From positions 21,305 to 85,304 of the forward strand of contig NZ_WTYA01000012.1 in assembly GCF_009828025.1 (NCBI RefSeq): a DNA stretch of 64,000 nucleotides. Reading direction: 5' to 3'. Origin of the DNA: Qipengyuania algicida. GTDB taxonomy: Bacteria; Pseudomonadota; Alphaproteobacteria; Sphingomonadales; Sphingomonadaceae. The position numbers were made by a program, and so were the translations under genes. Positions 1 to 7,066 of the stretch are shown one piece after another; within the stretch, counting starts at the first letter, position 1; every line of letters begins with the position of its first letter. A model generated the notes under the pieces. It did no database searches and was not told where the DNA came from. It saw only the letters and a program-made list of their open reading frames with translations.

Positions 1-214
1 CCTGCATCTCGGCATATTCGCCGTCGCTGGTGACCTTGCCCCCCGACACGGCGCCCTCGTAGTCGACCGCTATGTAATCGAGGAGCTTCCACGTCGTACC
101 GACCCGTTGGGCGGTCGCCGGCTCGAGCGCCTGGGCTGCCGCAGGCGAGGCCATGAGCCCCGATGCCACGATAATGAGCAGGATTGCCAGAAATCCGCCC
201 AGACGGCGCACCAT
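1..214 (-). CDS. FTR1/PbrT-family metal permease, N-terminal fragment (cut by window edge)
   Basis: Only the first ~70 residues are in the window. They show an Arg-Arg start and a hydrophobic run ending in an Ala-rich cleavage region (a classic signal peptide), then LLDYIAVDYEGAV and GEYAEMQ. That pattern is typical of the periplasmic domain ahead of FTR1-type iron permeases, the family that includes the lead-uptake protein PbrT. The role is inferred as inner-membrane Fe/Pb-type uptake. An upstream ATG at 238 is in frame, but the MerR-type promoter just before it would place the transcript start at about 238. The ATG at 214 leaves a short leader and gives the better signal peptide. The divergent merR nearby and a matching operator suggest metal-induced expression. 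The family call rests on a short fragment. Confidence 0.6.
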   Translation of the reverse strand, partial: MVRRLGGFLAILLIIVASGLMASPAAAQALEPATAQRVGTTWKLLDYIAVDYEGAVSGGKVTSDGEYAEMQ

Positions 215-244
215 GCGATTCGATCCGAAATTCGTCATGTGGCG

Positions 245-275
245 CGCATACACCCTGAAGCCACTACAGGGTCAA
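245..275 (-). promoter_or_regulatory. MerR-family operator/promoter for the FTR1/PbrT-like gene
   Basis: On the minus strand a TTGACC -35 box (270-275) and a TATGCG -10 box (245-250) are separated by 19 bp. An imperfect dyad at 252-272 with ACCCTG and CAGGGT arms fills the spacer. The overlong spacer filled by a dyad is the hallmark of MerR-activated promoters of the CadR/PbrR/ZntR type. It matches the second operator at 987-1007 at 19 of 21 positions. Confidence 0.75.
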
Positions 276-277
276 GG

Positions 278-940
278 CTATTGCGACGCATTCTTAGAAT
301 GGACCTCGACCAATGTGCCGGACGAACGTGACGCTTCGGCGAGATCGCGCTGCGCGTGCCGCATGATCTGCCACCCGCCGGACAGGCCCAGCGCCGCCAT
401 GATCGCGGCGACGATGAGATCGGGCCAGGCCGTGCCGGTTCCGAACACGCCCGCGGCAGCGGCAACCACGGCGACGTTGCCGATCGCGTCGTTGCGCGAG
501 CAAATCCAGACCGAGCGCCGGTTCGCGTCGCCGCTGCGAAAACGGAACAGCATGATCGCTACGGCGCCATTGGCGATCAATGCGATGACCCCCACGACAC
601 CCATCAGTTCGGCCCGCGGCACGGTGCCGTTCATCAGTGCGATTCCGGTGGAGACCAGCACGAACAGCCCCAGCAGCGCAAGCGTCGCGCCCTTGGCAAG
701 CGCCGCCTTCGCGCGCCATGCAAGGACCGAACCGGCCACGCCCAGGCTGATCGCGTAATTGGCTGCATCGCCCAGGAAGTCGAGCGCGTCGGCCCGCAGC
801 GCCTGCGAGCCCGATATGAGCCCCGCGCCGATTTCTCCCGCGAACATCGCCAGATTGATCGCCAGCGCGATCCACAGTGCCCGGCGCCACTGGGGATCGT
901 CGGCGGGTTCATCGCTCGGCGCGCAATCACATCCTGCCAT
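278..940 (-). CDS. Short CDF-family cation efflux transporter without a C-terminal cytoplasmic domain
   Basis: This 220-residue protein has about six membrane segments. ADALDFLGDAANY in helix II and NDAIGNVAV in helix V occupy the places of the paired acidic/His metal-site motifs of cation diffusion facilitators. Usual CDF proteins have ~300 residues with a cytoplasmic ferredoxin-like domain; this one stops soon after helix VI. The N-terminus carries a Cys pair (C4 and C6 in MAGCDC), a possible metal-docking site. The start at 940 is ~33 nt below the predicted transcript start and has a weak ACAGG Shine-Dalgarno. It is transcribed away from merR through the operator at 980-1010, so metal-induced efflux is likely. 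The exact cation cannot be read from the sequence. Confidence 0.8.
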   Translation of the reverse strand: MAGCDCAPSDEPADDPQWRRALWIALAINLAMFAGEIGAGLISGSQALRADALDFLGDAANYAISLGVAGSVLAWRAKAALAKGATLALLGLFVLVSTGIALMNGTVPRAELMGVVGVIALIANGAVAIMLFRFRSGDANRRSVWICSRNDAIGNVAVVAAAAGVFGTGTAWPDLIVAAIMAALGLSGGWQIMRHAQRDLAEASRSSGTLVEVHSKNASQ

Positions 941-979
941 TGTCGTACCTGTCGGTGTTGGAATCGGTCATGGCGCCAC

Positions 980-1010
980 CATATGCACCCTGAAGTCACT
1001 ATAGGGTCAA
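980..1010 (-). promoter_or_regulatory. MerR-family operator/promoter between the CDF gene and merR
   Basis: On the minus strand the -35 box is TTGACC (1005-1010) and the -10 box CATATG (980-985), with 19 bp between them. The spacer contains the dyad at 987-1007 with ACCCTATAG and CTTCAGGGT halves. The regulator gene begins 13 bp away on the plus strand, the usual divergent MerR layout in which the protein represses itself and activates the efflux gene. Confidence 0.8.
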
Positions 1011-1022
1011 GGGGCCGGATCA

Positions 1023-1433
1023 ATGCGCATCGGTGAACTGGCACGCCGGACAGGCGTCCGTGTGGAAACGATCCGCTGGTACGAGAAAGCGGGGCTGCTC
1101 GAAGAGCCGGATCGCAGTGCCAGCAACTACCGTGAATACGACAAGGCGTCTCTCGACCGGCTCACCTTCATCAAGCGAGGGCGCGATCTCGGCTTCTCGC
1201 TCGATCAGGTCAGCCAGCTGATGAATCTCACGCGCAGCCCCGGGGAAAATTGCGCCACGGTCGATGCGATCGCGGTTCATCACCTCACCGCGATCGACCG
1301 CAAGATCGCCGACCTCACCGCCTTGCGACGGGAATTGACCGGGCTCGTGGACTCCTGCGCCGGCGGTTCGATCGGAGATTGCGATATATTGCGGGCCCTG
1401 TCTCCGGAAGGCGATCACGAATCAGCCCCATGA
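1023..1433 (+). CDS. MerR-family metal-responsive regulator (CadR/PbrR/ZntR type)
   Basis: The 136-residue protein has the MerR winged helix at residues 1-70 (MRIGELARRTGVRVETIRWY at the N-terminus) followed by a dimerisation helix. Cys77, Cys112 and Cys120 match the three-Cys metal site of Cd/Pb/Zn sensors, with a His pair at 86-87. The start at 1023 is supported by AAGGGG about 8 nt upstream. It lies divergent to the CDF gene and ends 15 bp before the convergent dmeF stop. Two near-identical operators at 252-272 and 987-1007 are its likely targets. Co-sensing of Cu or Hg is not excluded, but the Cys spacing favours divalent soft metals. Confidence 0.9.
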   Translation: MRIGELARRTGVRVETIRWYEKAGLLEEPDRSASNYREYDKASLDRLTFIKRGRDLGFSLDQVSQLMNLTRSPGENCATVDAIAVHHLTAIDRKIADLTALRRELTGLVDSCAGGSIGDCDILRALSPEGDHESAP

Positions 1434-1448
1434 ATTCGCAGGGAACGA

Positions 1449-2432
1449 TCACGCCGCCCGAAGATGAGGATGCTCATGCACGCAACGGTGAACCTCGACG
1501 GTAATGTGGACATATTCGGCGTGCACCGCCAGCCGCGCAGCGTATTGCTCGGGCGATGCGGGATCGGCTGCGATCACTGAGGCAATCACGGCATATTTGC
1601 CCGGCCCGATCCGCCAGATGTGCAGATCACCCACCGCGGTATCGCCGTCTTCGAGTGCTTCGCGCACTTCACTGTAGCGTTCCGTCCCCGCGTCGGCATC
1701 CACGAGTACCGCCGCCGTGTCGCGCAGCAGCGTCCACGACCAGCGCGCAATCACAAGCGCTCCCACGATGCCCATCGCCGCATCCATCCACGCCCACCCC
1801 AGATAGCGGCCGGCGAGCAGCGCGGCGATCGCGAGGACAGAGGTCAGGGCGTCGGCCAGAACGTGGAAATAGGCAGACCGCAAATTGTTGTCGGCATGCG
1901 CATGGTCGTGATCGTGGTGATTATGGGCTTCGTGTTCATGCCCATGCCCATGTCCATGATCGTGGCCGTGGTGATGATCGGCTCCGAGCAGCCAGGCGCT
2001 CGCCAGATTCACCAGAAGACCCAGAACCGCGATCCAGATCGCTTCGGTGTAGGCGATCGCCAGCGGACTGAAGATGCGCTGGATCGATTCAACCGCAATG
2101 CCGACCGCGAAGATCGCCAGAACCAGCGCGCTGGCAAAACCGGCCAGATCGCCGACCTTGCCCGTGCCGAAGGTGAACCGCGGATTGTCTGCGTGGCGGC
2201 GCGCAAACCAGTAAGCGAAAGCCGCAACTCCGAGCGCGCCCGCGTGCGTCGCCATATGAATGCCATCGGCCAGGAGCGCCATCGAGCCGGTCCACAGGCC
2301 CGCGGCGATTTCCAGTACCATCATGGCCGCGGTGAGGGCGACCACATACCGAGTGCGCTTCTCGTGCGCGTCGTGCGAGGCGCTGAGGAAATTGTGGTCG
2401 TGGCTCAGTGGATTGGGATCGGAATGATGCAT
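1449..2432 (-). CDS. dmeF: CDF-family Co/Ni efflux transporter DmeF
   Basis: This is a full-length cation diffusion facilitator of ~327 residues from the chosen start. After an N-terminal His-rich segment it has six membrane segments, LLADGIHMATHAG in helix II and HVLADALTSVLA in helix V. Between helices IV and V is a long cytoplasmic loop dense in His and Asp (HHHGHDHGHGHGHEHE and more), and then a C-terminal metal-binding domain. The VVALTAAMMVLEI opening and overall layout match DmeF, the Co(II)/Ni(II) exporter. An upstream ATG at 2486 is in frame, but DmeF proteins normally begin with the MHHS-type His segment, so 2432 was preferred. No dmeR repressor gene is visible beside it. The gene runs convergently into merR. 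Confidence 0.85.
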   Translation of the reverse strand: MHHSDPNPLSHDHNFLSASHDAHEKRTRYVVALTAAMMVLEIAAGLWTGSMALLADGIHMATHAGALGVAAFAYWFARRHADNPRFTFGTGKVGDLAGFASALVLAIFAVGIAVESIQRIFSPLAIAYTEAIWIAVLGLLVNLASAWLLGADHHHGHDHGHGHGHEHEAHNHHDHDHAHADNNLRSAYFHVLADALTSVLAIAALLAGRYLGWAWMDAAMGIVGALVIARWSWTLLRDTAAVLVDADAGTERYSEVREALEDGDTAVGDLHIWRIGPGKYAVIASVIAADPASPEQYAARLAVHAEYVHITVEVHRCVHEHPHLRAA

Positions 2433-2529
2433 CTGCCCGCCATAGACGCGCGCGGGTTGCAGGCCAATCTCGAGTTCGCATGACACATCGCCTGCCGCGC
2501 GGATCCCCTACCGTGTCGTTGAGGAACTG

Positions 2530-2563
2530 GGCGCACCAGCGCCCGGATTGGTGCTGGTGCGCC
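2530..2563. terminator. Hairpin between the DUF2493 gene and dmeF
   Basis: A perfect 11-bp inverted repeat, GGCGCACCAGC (2530-2540) and GCTGGTGCGCC (2553-2563), with a 12-nt loop lies just past the stop of the DUF2493 gene. There is no T-run, so Rho-independent termination is only plausible. It sits where the backbone gene hands over to dmeF. Confidence 0.45.
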
Positions 2564-2577
2564 AGGAAGCCGAATAG

Positions 2578-3519
2578 TCAGCGATCCGATTTCGAGACGC
2601 TCCCGGTCAGACCGCGCCGATCGACGACGGTGATACGTCGCGCCTTGGCCTCGATCACGAGCCGCTCGAGTACGCCGTTGCCGGGGAACGCGATCACGTA
2701 GCGCGGTTCGAGCTTGAGCATCTGCTCGTTGCGCTTGAACCCGGCGCGGGCGCCCAGCCTTCTGTCGAGCGAGAACACCAGCTGCTGGACATCGTGACGC
2801 TCGGCCCAGCTCGCGGCGATCCGGTCGACGCCCTTGCTGTCGCCGCCGTGCACGACGAACAGGTCCGGGACCCGGTCGCGCACCTTGTCCAGCGTGGCCC
2901 AGACATTTGCGGCGAATGCCTTGGCTTCGTCGGTCGTGGGAAAGGACGATCGGCCGCCGGCGAATACGACCGGCGTGCCTTCGGGCGTATGGGCCGCGCG
3001 GCGACGCTCGGCGCGAACCCGCAGAAAATCTCGGGCATTGATGACTGCGGAGGTAACCTGGGCGGAGTGGTTGGACCGGGAGCCGGTCATGGGACGCCAG
3101 GACGTTCCGATCTCGTCGAGATAGAGAGCAGCAGCGGTTTCGCGCATCCGTTCGAAGGCGATCATGGTCGCTTCGGCCGCCTGCGCGCGCTCGATCTGCT
3201 CCTCGAGATTGCTCGAATGGACTTCCGATCCGTCGGCACAGGCGAGCAAGGCGCGAATTTCGTCGCTCGCCCGGTCGAGCTGGGACGACTTGCGGCTGGC
3301 GGCGCGGTGGAAGAGATTGACGAAGCCCCAGGCGATATCCTCGGCATCGGCTTCGAGAGCGGTATCGGCGAACATCGCGAAGAGGTCCGACCAGGCCCCG
3401 GCAAGCGTCTGGTCGATCGCGTCGTCGCAGGGAAAATCGGTCTTGTCGAAAGGCGCGGGCTTGATGCTTAAGCCGGACAGGTCGAGGCCGGCGAGCTGTT
3501 GGATGAAGCTGTCGTACAT
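2578..3519 (-). CDS. DUF2493 (YAcAr/SLOG-type) domain protein of the mobile backbone
   Basis: The 313-residue protein has an N-terminal part of unknown fold (1-185) and a C-terminal DUF2493 domain (~190-305). The domain shows VVFAGGRSSFP, LFVVHGGDSKGVDRIAASWA, GFKRNEQML and ViaFPGNGvLERLVIEA. The domain belongs to the SLOG nucleotide-binding superfamily, proposed to sense or process nucleotide-derived ligands. Long proteins of this kind are common on alphaproteobacterial conjugative plasmids and integrative elements, near ParB-, ArdC- and Toprim-type genes as here. The start has ATCAGGAG upstream, the same Shine-Dalgarno core as the parB-like and helicase genes. The biochemical role is unknown. 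Confidence 0.8.
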   Translation of the reverse strand: MYDSFIQQLAGLDLSGLSIKPAPFDKTDFPCDDAIDQTLAGAWSDLFAMFADTALEADAEDIAWGFVNLFHRAASRKSSQLDRASDEIRALLACADGSEVHSSNLEEQIERAQAAEATMIAFERMRETAAALYLDEIGTSWRPMTGSRSNHSAQVTSAVINARDFLRVRAERRRAAHTPEGTPVVFAGGRSSFPTTDEAKAFAANVWATLDKVRDRVPDLFVVHGGDSKGVDRIAASWAERHDVQQLVFSLDRRLGARAGFKRNEQMLKLEPRYVIAFPGNGVLERLVIEAKARRITVVDRRGLTGSVSKSDR

Positions 3520-3612
3520 GGTTCAATCTCCTGATCTGTTCGGAGGATCGGAGACGGTTCCTGATGGCCCCGGTCCGATCCGCCGGAGCCCGATCAGGGC
3601 CGGGACAAGGGG

Positions 3613-3693
3613 AAGGCGCACCGCGGGAGCGGGGAACCTGCGGCCCTAGGCTGGCGCGGGCCACACGGGCCGACGGGCCGCAGGTTGCGCCTT
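3613..3693. repeat. Compound inverted repeat in the leader of the DUF2493 gene
   Basis: An outer pair AAGGCGCA (3613-3620) / TGCGCCTT (3686-3693) encloses a perfect 12-bp pair AACCTGCGGCCC (3635-3646) / GGGCCGCAGGTT (3675-3686). The repeats lie 95-175 bp upstream of the DUF2493 start in the gap between two backbone genes. It could act as a transcription attenuator, a terminator of the upstream unit, or a protein-binding site. Confidence 0.5.
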
Positions 3694-3748
3694 GACCCGA
3701 CCGGCCCAGGGCCTCTCCCGGCGGACGGGCCGGAGCCGAATGATCGGC

Positions 3749-3766
3749 ATCCTTTTTCGAAAGGAT
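3749..3766. terminator. Small hairpin with a TTCG loop downstream of the 141-residue protein gene
   Basis: ATCCTTT and AAAGGAT arms (7 bp) enclose a TTCG tetraloop on the plus strand. It lies ~50 bp beyond the stop of the minus-strand gene at 3815-4240. A T-rich stem side makes a weak terminator plausible. Confidence 0.35.
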
Positions 3767-3814
3767 CGGGAGCGAGAATTTCAGCGGCGGAAGCACAGCG
3801 GTGAGGCACCGACC

Positions 3815-4240
3815 TCACAGTGAGGCGTCGCCGCGCCTGAAGATCGCTTCTCCGTTCGAGAAGCGTCCGACCATATGCAGCTCGCCGAACAGTTCGATGA
3901 ACCTATCCGACACCTGTTCGAGCCATCGCCGCGCGCGCCCCGATCTCGGGTGCCGCCAGTCGGCGTCCCGATACGGGCCGTCCTCGCGCTCGACGAGCCA
4001 GATGGCGGCAAGTCCACCATAGGTCGAAACGCCGCAATCGGCGAAGGCGTTGCGCAGCACGATGCGGTCTTCGCGCCCGCGCCAGCCCTCGAAAGGCTGG
4101 AGCGACGGAAAGGTGCTTCGGGCAGTTTCGACGATATCGTCGACAAGGCAGTGATAGGCCCACGCCGCGTCGTCCTGCGTCTCGCCGACCAGACGAAACG
4201 CGACGATGGCCCCGTTCGGGTAGCTGACAGACCGTCCCAT
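3815..4240 (-). CDS. Conserved-looking backbone protein of unknown function
   Basis: This 141-residue soluble protein begins MGRSVSYPNGAIVAFRLVGE and has no signal peptide, membrane segment or motif I recognise. It starts 12 bp after the ArdC-like gene stops, on the same strand, so the two are probably co-transcribed. Aromatic and acidic residues are spread along its length, and the sequence looks like a real globular protein rather than a shadow frame. Its position between an ArdC-like and a DUF2493 gene suggests it is part of the mobile-element backbone. No function can be assigned. Confidence 0.65.
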   Translation of the reverse strand: MGRSVSYPNGAIVAFRLVGETQDDAAWAYHCLVDDIVETARSTFPSLQPFEGWRGREDRIVLRNAFADCGVSTYGGLAAIWLVEREDGPYRDADWRHPRSGRARRWLEQVSDRFIELFGELHMVGRFSNGEAIFRRGDASL

Positions 4241-4252
4241 GGCGCCTCTCCC

Positions 4253-5188
4253 TCAGGCCGCCGCATCGAACCGGCCGGCTTCATCGGACGACGGCCGCTC
4301 TTCGATCCCGCCAAGGCGCATGAGCAGACTGGCGGCTTCCTCGGCCTTCGCAGCGGCGGTGAGGATGGCCCGGTCGTCGGATTTCAGCAGCTCAAGCCAG
4401 GACGCGATGTAGCTCGCATGATGATCGAGATGAGCGACCGGGAGGCCCAGTTCGGCCCCCAGTATCGCCGAGGACAATTCGGCGACGAGCTCCTCGGCGG
4501 CGTAGGCTGCGCTGCCGAACCGGTTCTTCAGATCGCGATCGAGCCGCGATGCGTGTCCCGTCCAGTGCGAGAGTTCATGCGCGAGCGTGGCGTAATAATG
4601 GTCGTAGGTGTCGAACAACCCGGTGGGTGGCATCGTGATCCGGTCGAATCTCGGTTCGTAGTAGGCCTCGCAGCCGTGATGGCGCACGGTCGCGCCGATG
4701 GCCGCAAAGAAGCGGTCGAGCCGCTCAAGTCGCCCCTCGGGCTCGACCGGCGCGAGGAGGTGTTCGGGATGGTACAGGGACGGGAGGCCATCGCACTGGT
4801 CGGCGTTGAAGACCGCATACGCCTTGAGAACACGGCGGGTTTCGGTGTCGTTCTCACCGCCAGGACCTTCGACCTCTTTCCGGTAGGCCTTGTAGAAGAT
4901 CGCGATCGTCGAGGTCTCACCCTTGCGAACCTGGCCGCCCAGCGCCTGGCATTGGCGATAGGTCATCCAGTATGGCGAGCCGTAGCCGGCCGCGTCGGCC
5001 ATGAGCCACAGCCAGAAGGTGTTCATGCCCCGATAGGGGGTTCCACATGCCCGCAAGGGCCGCGTGACCTGCAGGCCGCGCCACGGCCTGATCCAGGGCC
5101 TGGTACCCTGCTCGAGCTTTGCGATGATGGTTGCCGTGATGCGCTGTGCGGGAGATCGGGCTGCGGCCGAGCGTCTGGAACCGGACAT
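4253..5188 (-). CDS. ardC: ArdC-type ssDNA-binding / zincin-like metallopeptidase protein
   Basis: The 311-residue protein has an N-terminal ArdC-like domain (about 10-135: ITATIIAKLEQGTRPWIRPW, PYRGMN, YWMTYRQCQALGGQVRKGE) and a C-terminal zincin-like metallopeptidase domain. Its active-site helix is LAHELSHWTGH (HExxH), with a downstream Glu in YAAEELVAELSSA. ArdC of IncW plasmid pSa protects incoming ssDNA and has anti-restriction activity; the protease part may cleave host defence proteins, which is inference. The start at 5188 is fixed by AAGGAGAAC seven nt upstream; longer in-frame extensions upstream are shadow. It faces the czc operon divergently. Confidence 0.88.
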   Translation of the reverse strand: MSGSRRSAAARSPAQRITATIIAKLEQGTRPWIRPWRGLQVTRPLRACGTPYRGMNTFWLWLMADAAGYGSPYWMTYRQCQALGGQVRKGETSTIAIFYKAYRKEVEGPGGENDTETRRVLKAYAVFNADQCDGLPSLYHPEHLLAPVEPEGRLERLDRFFAAIGATVRHHGCEAYYEPRFDRITMPPTGLFDTYDHYYATLAHELSHWTGHASRLDRDLKNRFGSAAYAAEELVAELSSAILGAELGLPVAHLDHHASYIASWLELLKSDDRAILTAAAKAEEAASLLMRLGGIEERPSSDEAGRFDAAA

Positions 5189-5231
5189 GTCTGTTCTCCT
5201 TGTCGGCGGGACGGGTGTGTCCCGGGTCAAG

Positions 5232-5252
5232 GGTCCAAAAGCCTCTCTCTCC
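5232..5252 (-). repeat. Shared 5' leader motif, copy upstream of ardC
   Basis: On the minus strand GGAGAGAGAGGCTTTTGGAC lies 44-64 nt upstream of the ardC start. Similar purine-rich GGAGAGAGGC / GGAGGGAGCC elements precede the other backbone genes at 3703-3720, 17328-17354, 21684-21710 and 22663-22673. Confidence 0.45.
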
Positions 5253-5380
5253 TCACCGTCTTGCGGCCGCGGCTCCCCAGCCCGGGGGCGCCGGACAATG
5301 TCCCCGGCTTGCGGGAGTTCGACCCCAGGCAAGCGCGCAGGGGTGACAGAATGGGGGAGATCGGCTAACCGCGCCGCGCA

Positions 5381-5749
5381 ATGCTTCGCCGGATGGCCTT
5401 TCGACGCGCTCCAGCGCTTATTGTCCTGTGGCTGGTCCTGCTGGGATTCGCGACCATCGCGGATGCCGCGACATGCGGCCCGGAAGCCGGGTTTGCCGAG
5501 GTCGTCGAGGTCGCCCGGGCCGAAGTGGCCCTCGAGGCGCCCGGCGATACCCACGAGCGAAGCGACTCGGACGGCTCACCGATCCAGCACGGCGGATGCA
5601 CCCATGGTCATTGCCATCATGGCTCGACTACGACCGACGGGGTCGGGACCGGTGAACGCCTCAGCGCGATCAGCGTCCCCGTGCCCCTGGCGCAATCCTA
5701 CCTGCATCCGGTCGATCGCGAAATCCTGAGCCCACCCCCCAAAGCCTGA
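5381..5749 (+). CDS. Small secreted His/Cys-rich protein at the head of the czc operon (CzcI-like in position)
   Basis: The 122-residue product has an N-terminal Arg-rich segment and hydrophobic stretch ending ADAATCG, consistent with export. Near the middle is a dense metal-ligand cluster, HGGCTHGHCHH. It lies 61 bp before the outer-membrane efflux gene. CzcI of Cupriavidus is a small periplasmic protein found at the start of czc operons and thought to modulate them; position and size match, but sequence similarity to CzcI cannot be shown here. It may capture metal in the periplasm or adjust expression. A second in-frame ATG at 5393 is also possible; neither has a strong Shine-Dalgarno. Confidence 0.6.
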   Translation: MLRRMAFRRAPALIVLWLVLLGFATIADAATCGPEAGFAEVVEVARAEVALEAPGDTHERSDSDGSPIQHGGCTHGHCHHGSTTTDGVGTGERLSAISVPVPLAQSYLHPVDREILSPPPKA

Positions 5750-5810
5750 ATCGCACGCGCGCGCCGGCACCCGGTGCGTCGGTGTTGATTCAGTTGCTGA
5801 CGGGAAATTT

Positions 5811-7055
5811 ATGACATCGCTGATCTGGCGGGCGGCCCTCATTCCAGGGCTCGCTCTTGCCGCTGCTCCGCTTGCCGCGCAAGCCGACCGCGGTCTCACT
5901 CTTGACGAGGCGCTCCGCCTCTCGGGCGCTATCGAGGCGTCTGCAAGCTCTCCATCGAACCCGCGCATCGTCGGGCCTCAGGAGGACATCGCCGCCGCCG
6001 AAGCGGAAATCGCGCAGGCTCGCCTGCGTCCCAATCCGGAGGTCTCGCTCGAAGTCGAGAACGTCGCCGGGACCGGGGCCTTTTCAGGCCTGCGGTCCAG
6101 CGAATACACCCTGTCCGCGGGGCTGCCGATCGAACTCGGCGGGAAACGCAACGCTCGCATAGCGGCGGCGCGCGCGGAAGCCGATCTGGCGCGACTGCGC
6201 GGAGAGCTTTCGCTGTCCGAGCTGGGATATCTGGTACGGCGGCGCTTCGTTGCAGCTGTCGCCGCCGAAGCGAAGGTCGAGCTCGCGGCCGATATTCTCG
6301 AACGCGATCGCGAGCTGCTGCGGATCGCCGATGCGCTGGTCGACGCCGGGCGCGAGCCGCCCTTGCGAGCACTGCGCGCCCGCGCGGCCCTTGCCGAAGC
6401 AGAAGCGGAACTGAAGGCCGCGCAAGCCGACGCCCTTGCGACCCGGTTCGCGCTCGGCGCGCTGTGGTCGCAGGATGCAGCCCCCGAGGTGCCGCCCGAA
6501 TTCCCGGCGATCGAACCGCCGCACGACCTGATCGCGTCCTATTCCGGTCTCGAGACCAGAATTGCCGCGGCCGAGCGGATCGCCGCCGAGACCGAGATCG
6601 ATCGCCAGCGTTCGCTCGGCGTGCCCGATCCGACCGTTTCGGCGGGTGTGAAGCGCTTCGAGGAAAGCAACGACAACGCCTTCGTCGTCGGGGTCTCGAT
6701 CCCTCTGCCGCTGCGCAATCGCAACCAGGGCAGCGTCGCGGCCGCCCAGGCCCGCGCCCGGGCGGCAGGGGCACGCGAAGCCGTCGCGATGGCCGATTAC
6801 CGCCAGGAAGTCGCGCAGGCCCGCGCCGATTATCTCTCGGCAGAAGCGAAATCCACGACGCTCGAAGAGCGGTCGCTGCCGCAGGCCGAAGAGGCGCTGC
6901 GTCTGGCCGAGATCGGTTATCGCAACGGCAAATTCCCGCTTCTCGAGGTTCTTGCCGCCGCGGATACGCGCGACTCGATCCGACGCTCGATCATCGATGC
7001 CCGCGAAGCGCAGGGCGCCGCCGCGGCAAGGCTCATCCGCCTCGCCGCGCAGTGA
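5811..7055 (+). CDS. czcC: TolC-family outer-membrane channel of a heavy-metal RND pump (CzcC)
   Basis: This 414-residue protein has a signal peptide (LIPGLALAAAPLAAQA) and the two-repeat, alpha-helical layout of outer-membrane efflux proteins. Examples are LTLDEALRL, AEAEIAQARLRPNPEVSLE and later VGVSIPLPLRNRNQGSVAAA. It is the outer-membrane duct that opens the CzcA-CzcB complex to the outside. It is followed by czcB after 11 bp, and the order C-B-A is typical. No strong Shine-Dalgarno is visible before the ATG, so translation may be coupled to the small upstream gene or be weak. Confidence 0.9.
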   Translation: MTSLIWRAALIPGLALAAAPLAAQADRGLTLDEALRLSGAIEASASSPSNPRIVGPQEDIAAAEAEIAQARLRPNPEVSLEVENVAGTGAFSGLRSSEYTLSAGLPIELGGKRNARIAAARAEADLARLRGELSLSELGYLVRRRFVAAVAAEAKVELAADILERDRELLRIADALVDAGREPPLRALRARAALAEAEAELKAAQADALATRFALGALWSQDAAPEVPPEFPAIEPPHDLIASYSGLETRIAAAERIAAETEIDRQRSLGVPDPTVSAGVKRFEESNDNAFVVGVSIPLPLRNRNQGSVAAAQARARAAGAREAVAMADYRQEVAQARADYLSAEAKSTTLEERSLPQAEEALRLAEIGYRNGKFPLLEVLAAADTRDSIRRSIIDAREAQGAAAARLIRLAAQ

Positions 7056-7066
7056 AGGACAGATTC

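Noticed and set aside
1903..1980. Repetitive-looking DNA in dmeF suggesting a repeat array
   Set aside because: It encodes the His/Asp-rich metal-binding loop of a CDF transporter, a normal protein feature, not a DNA repeat or CRISPR.
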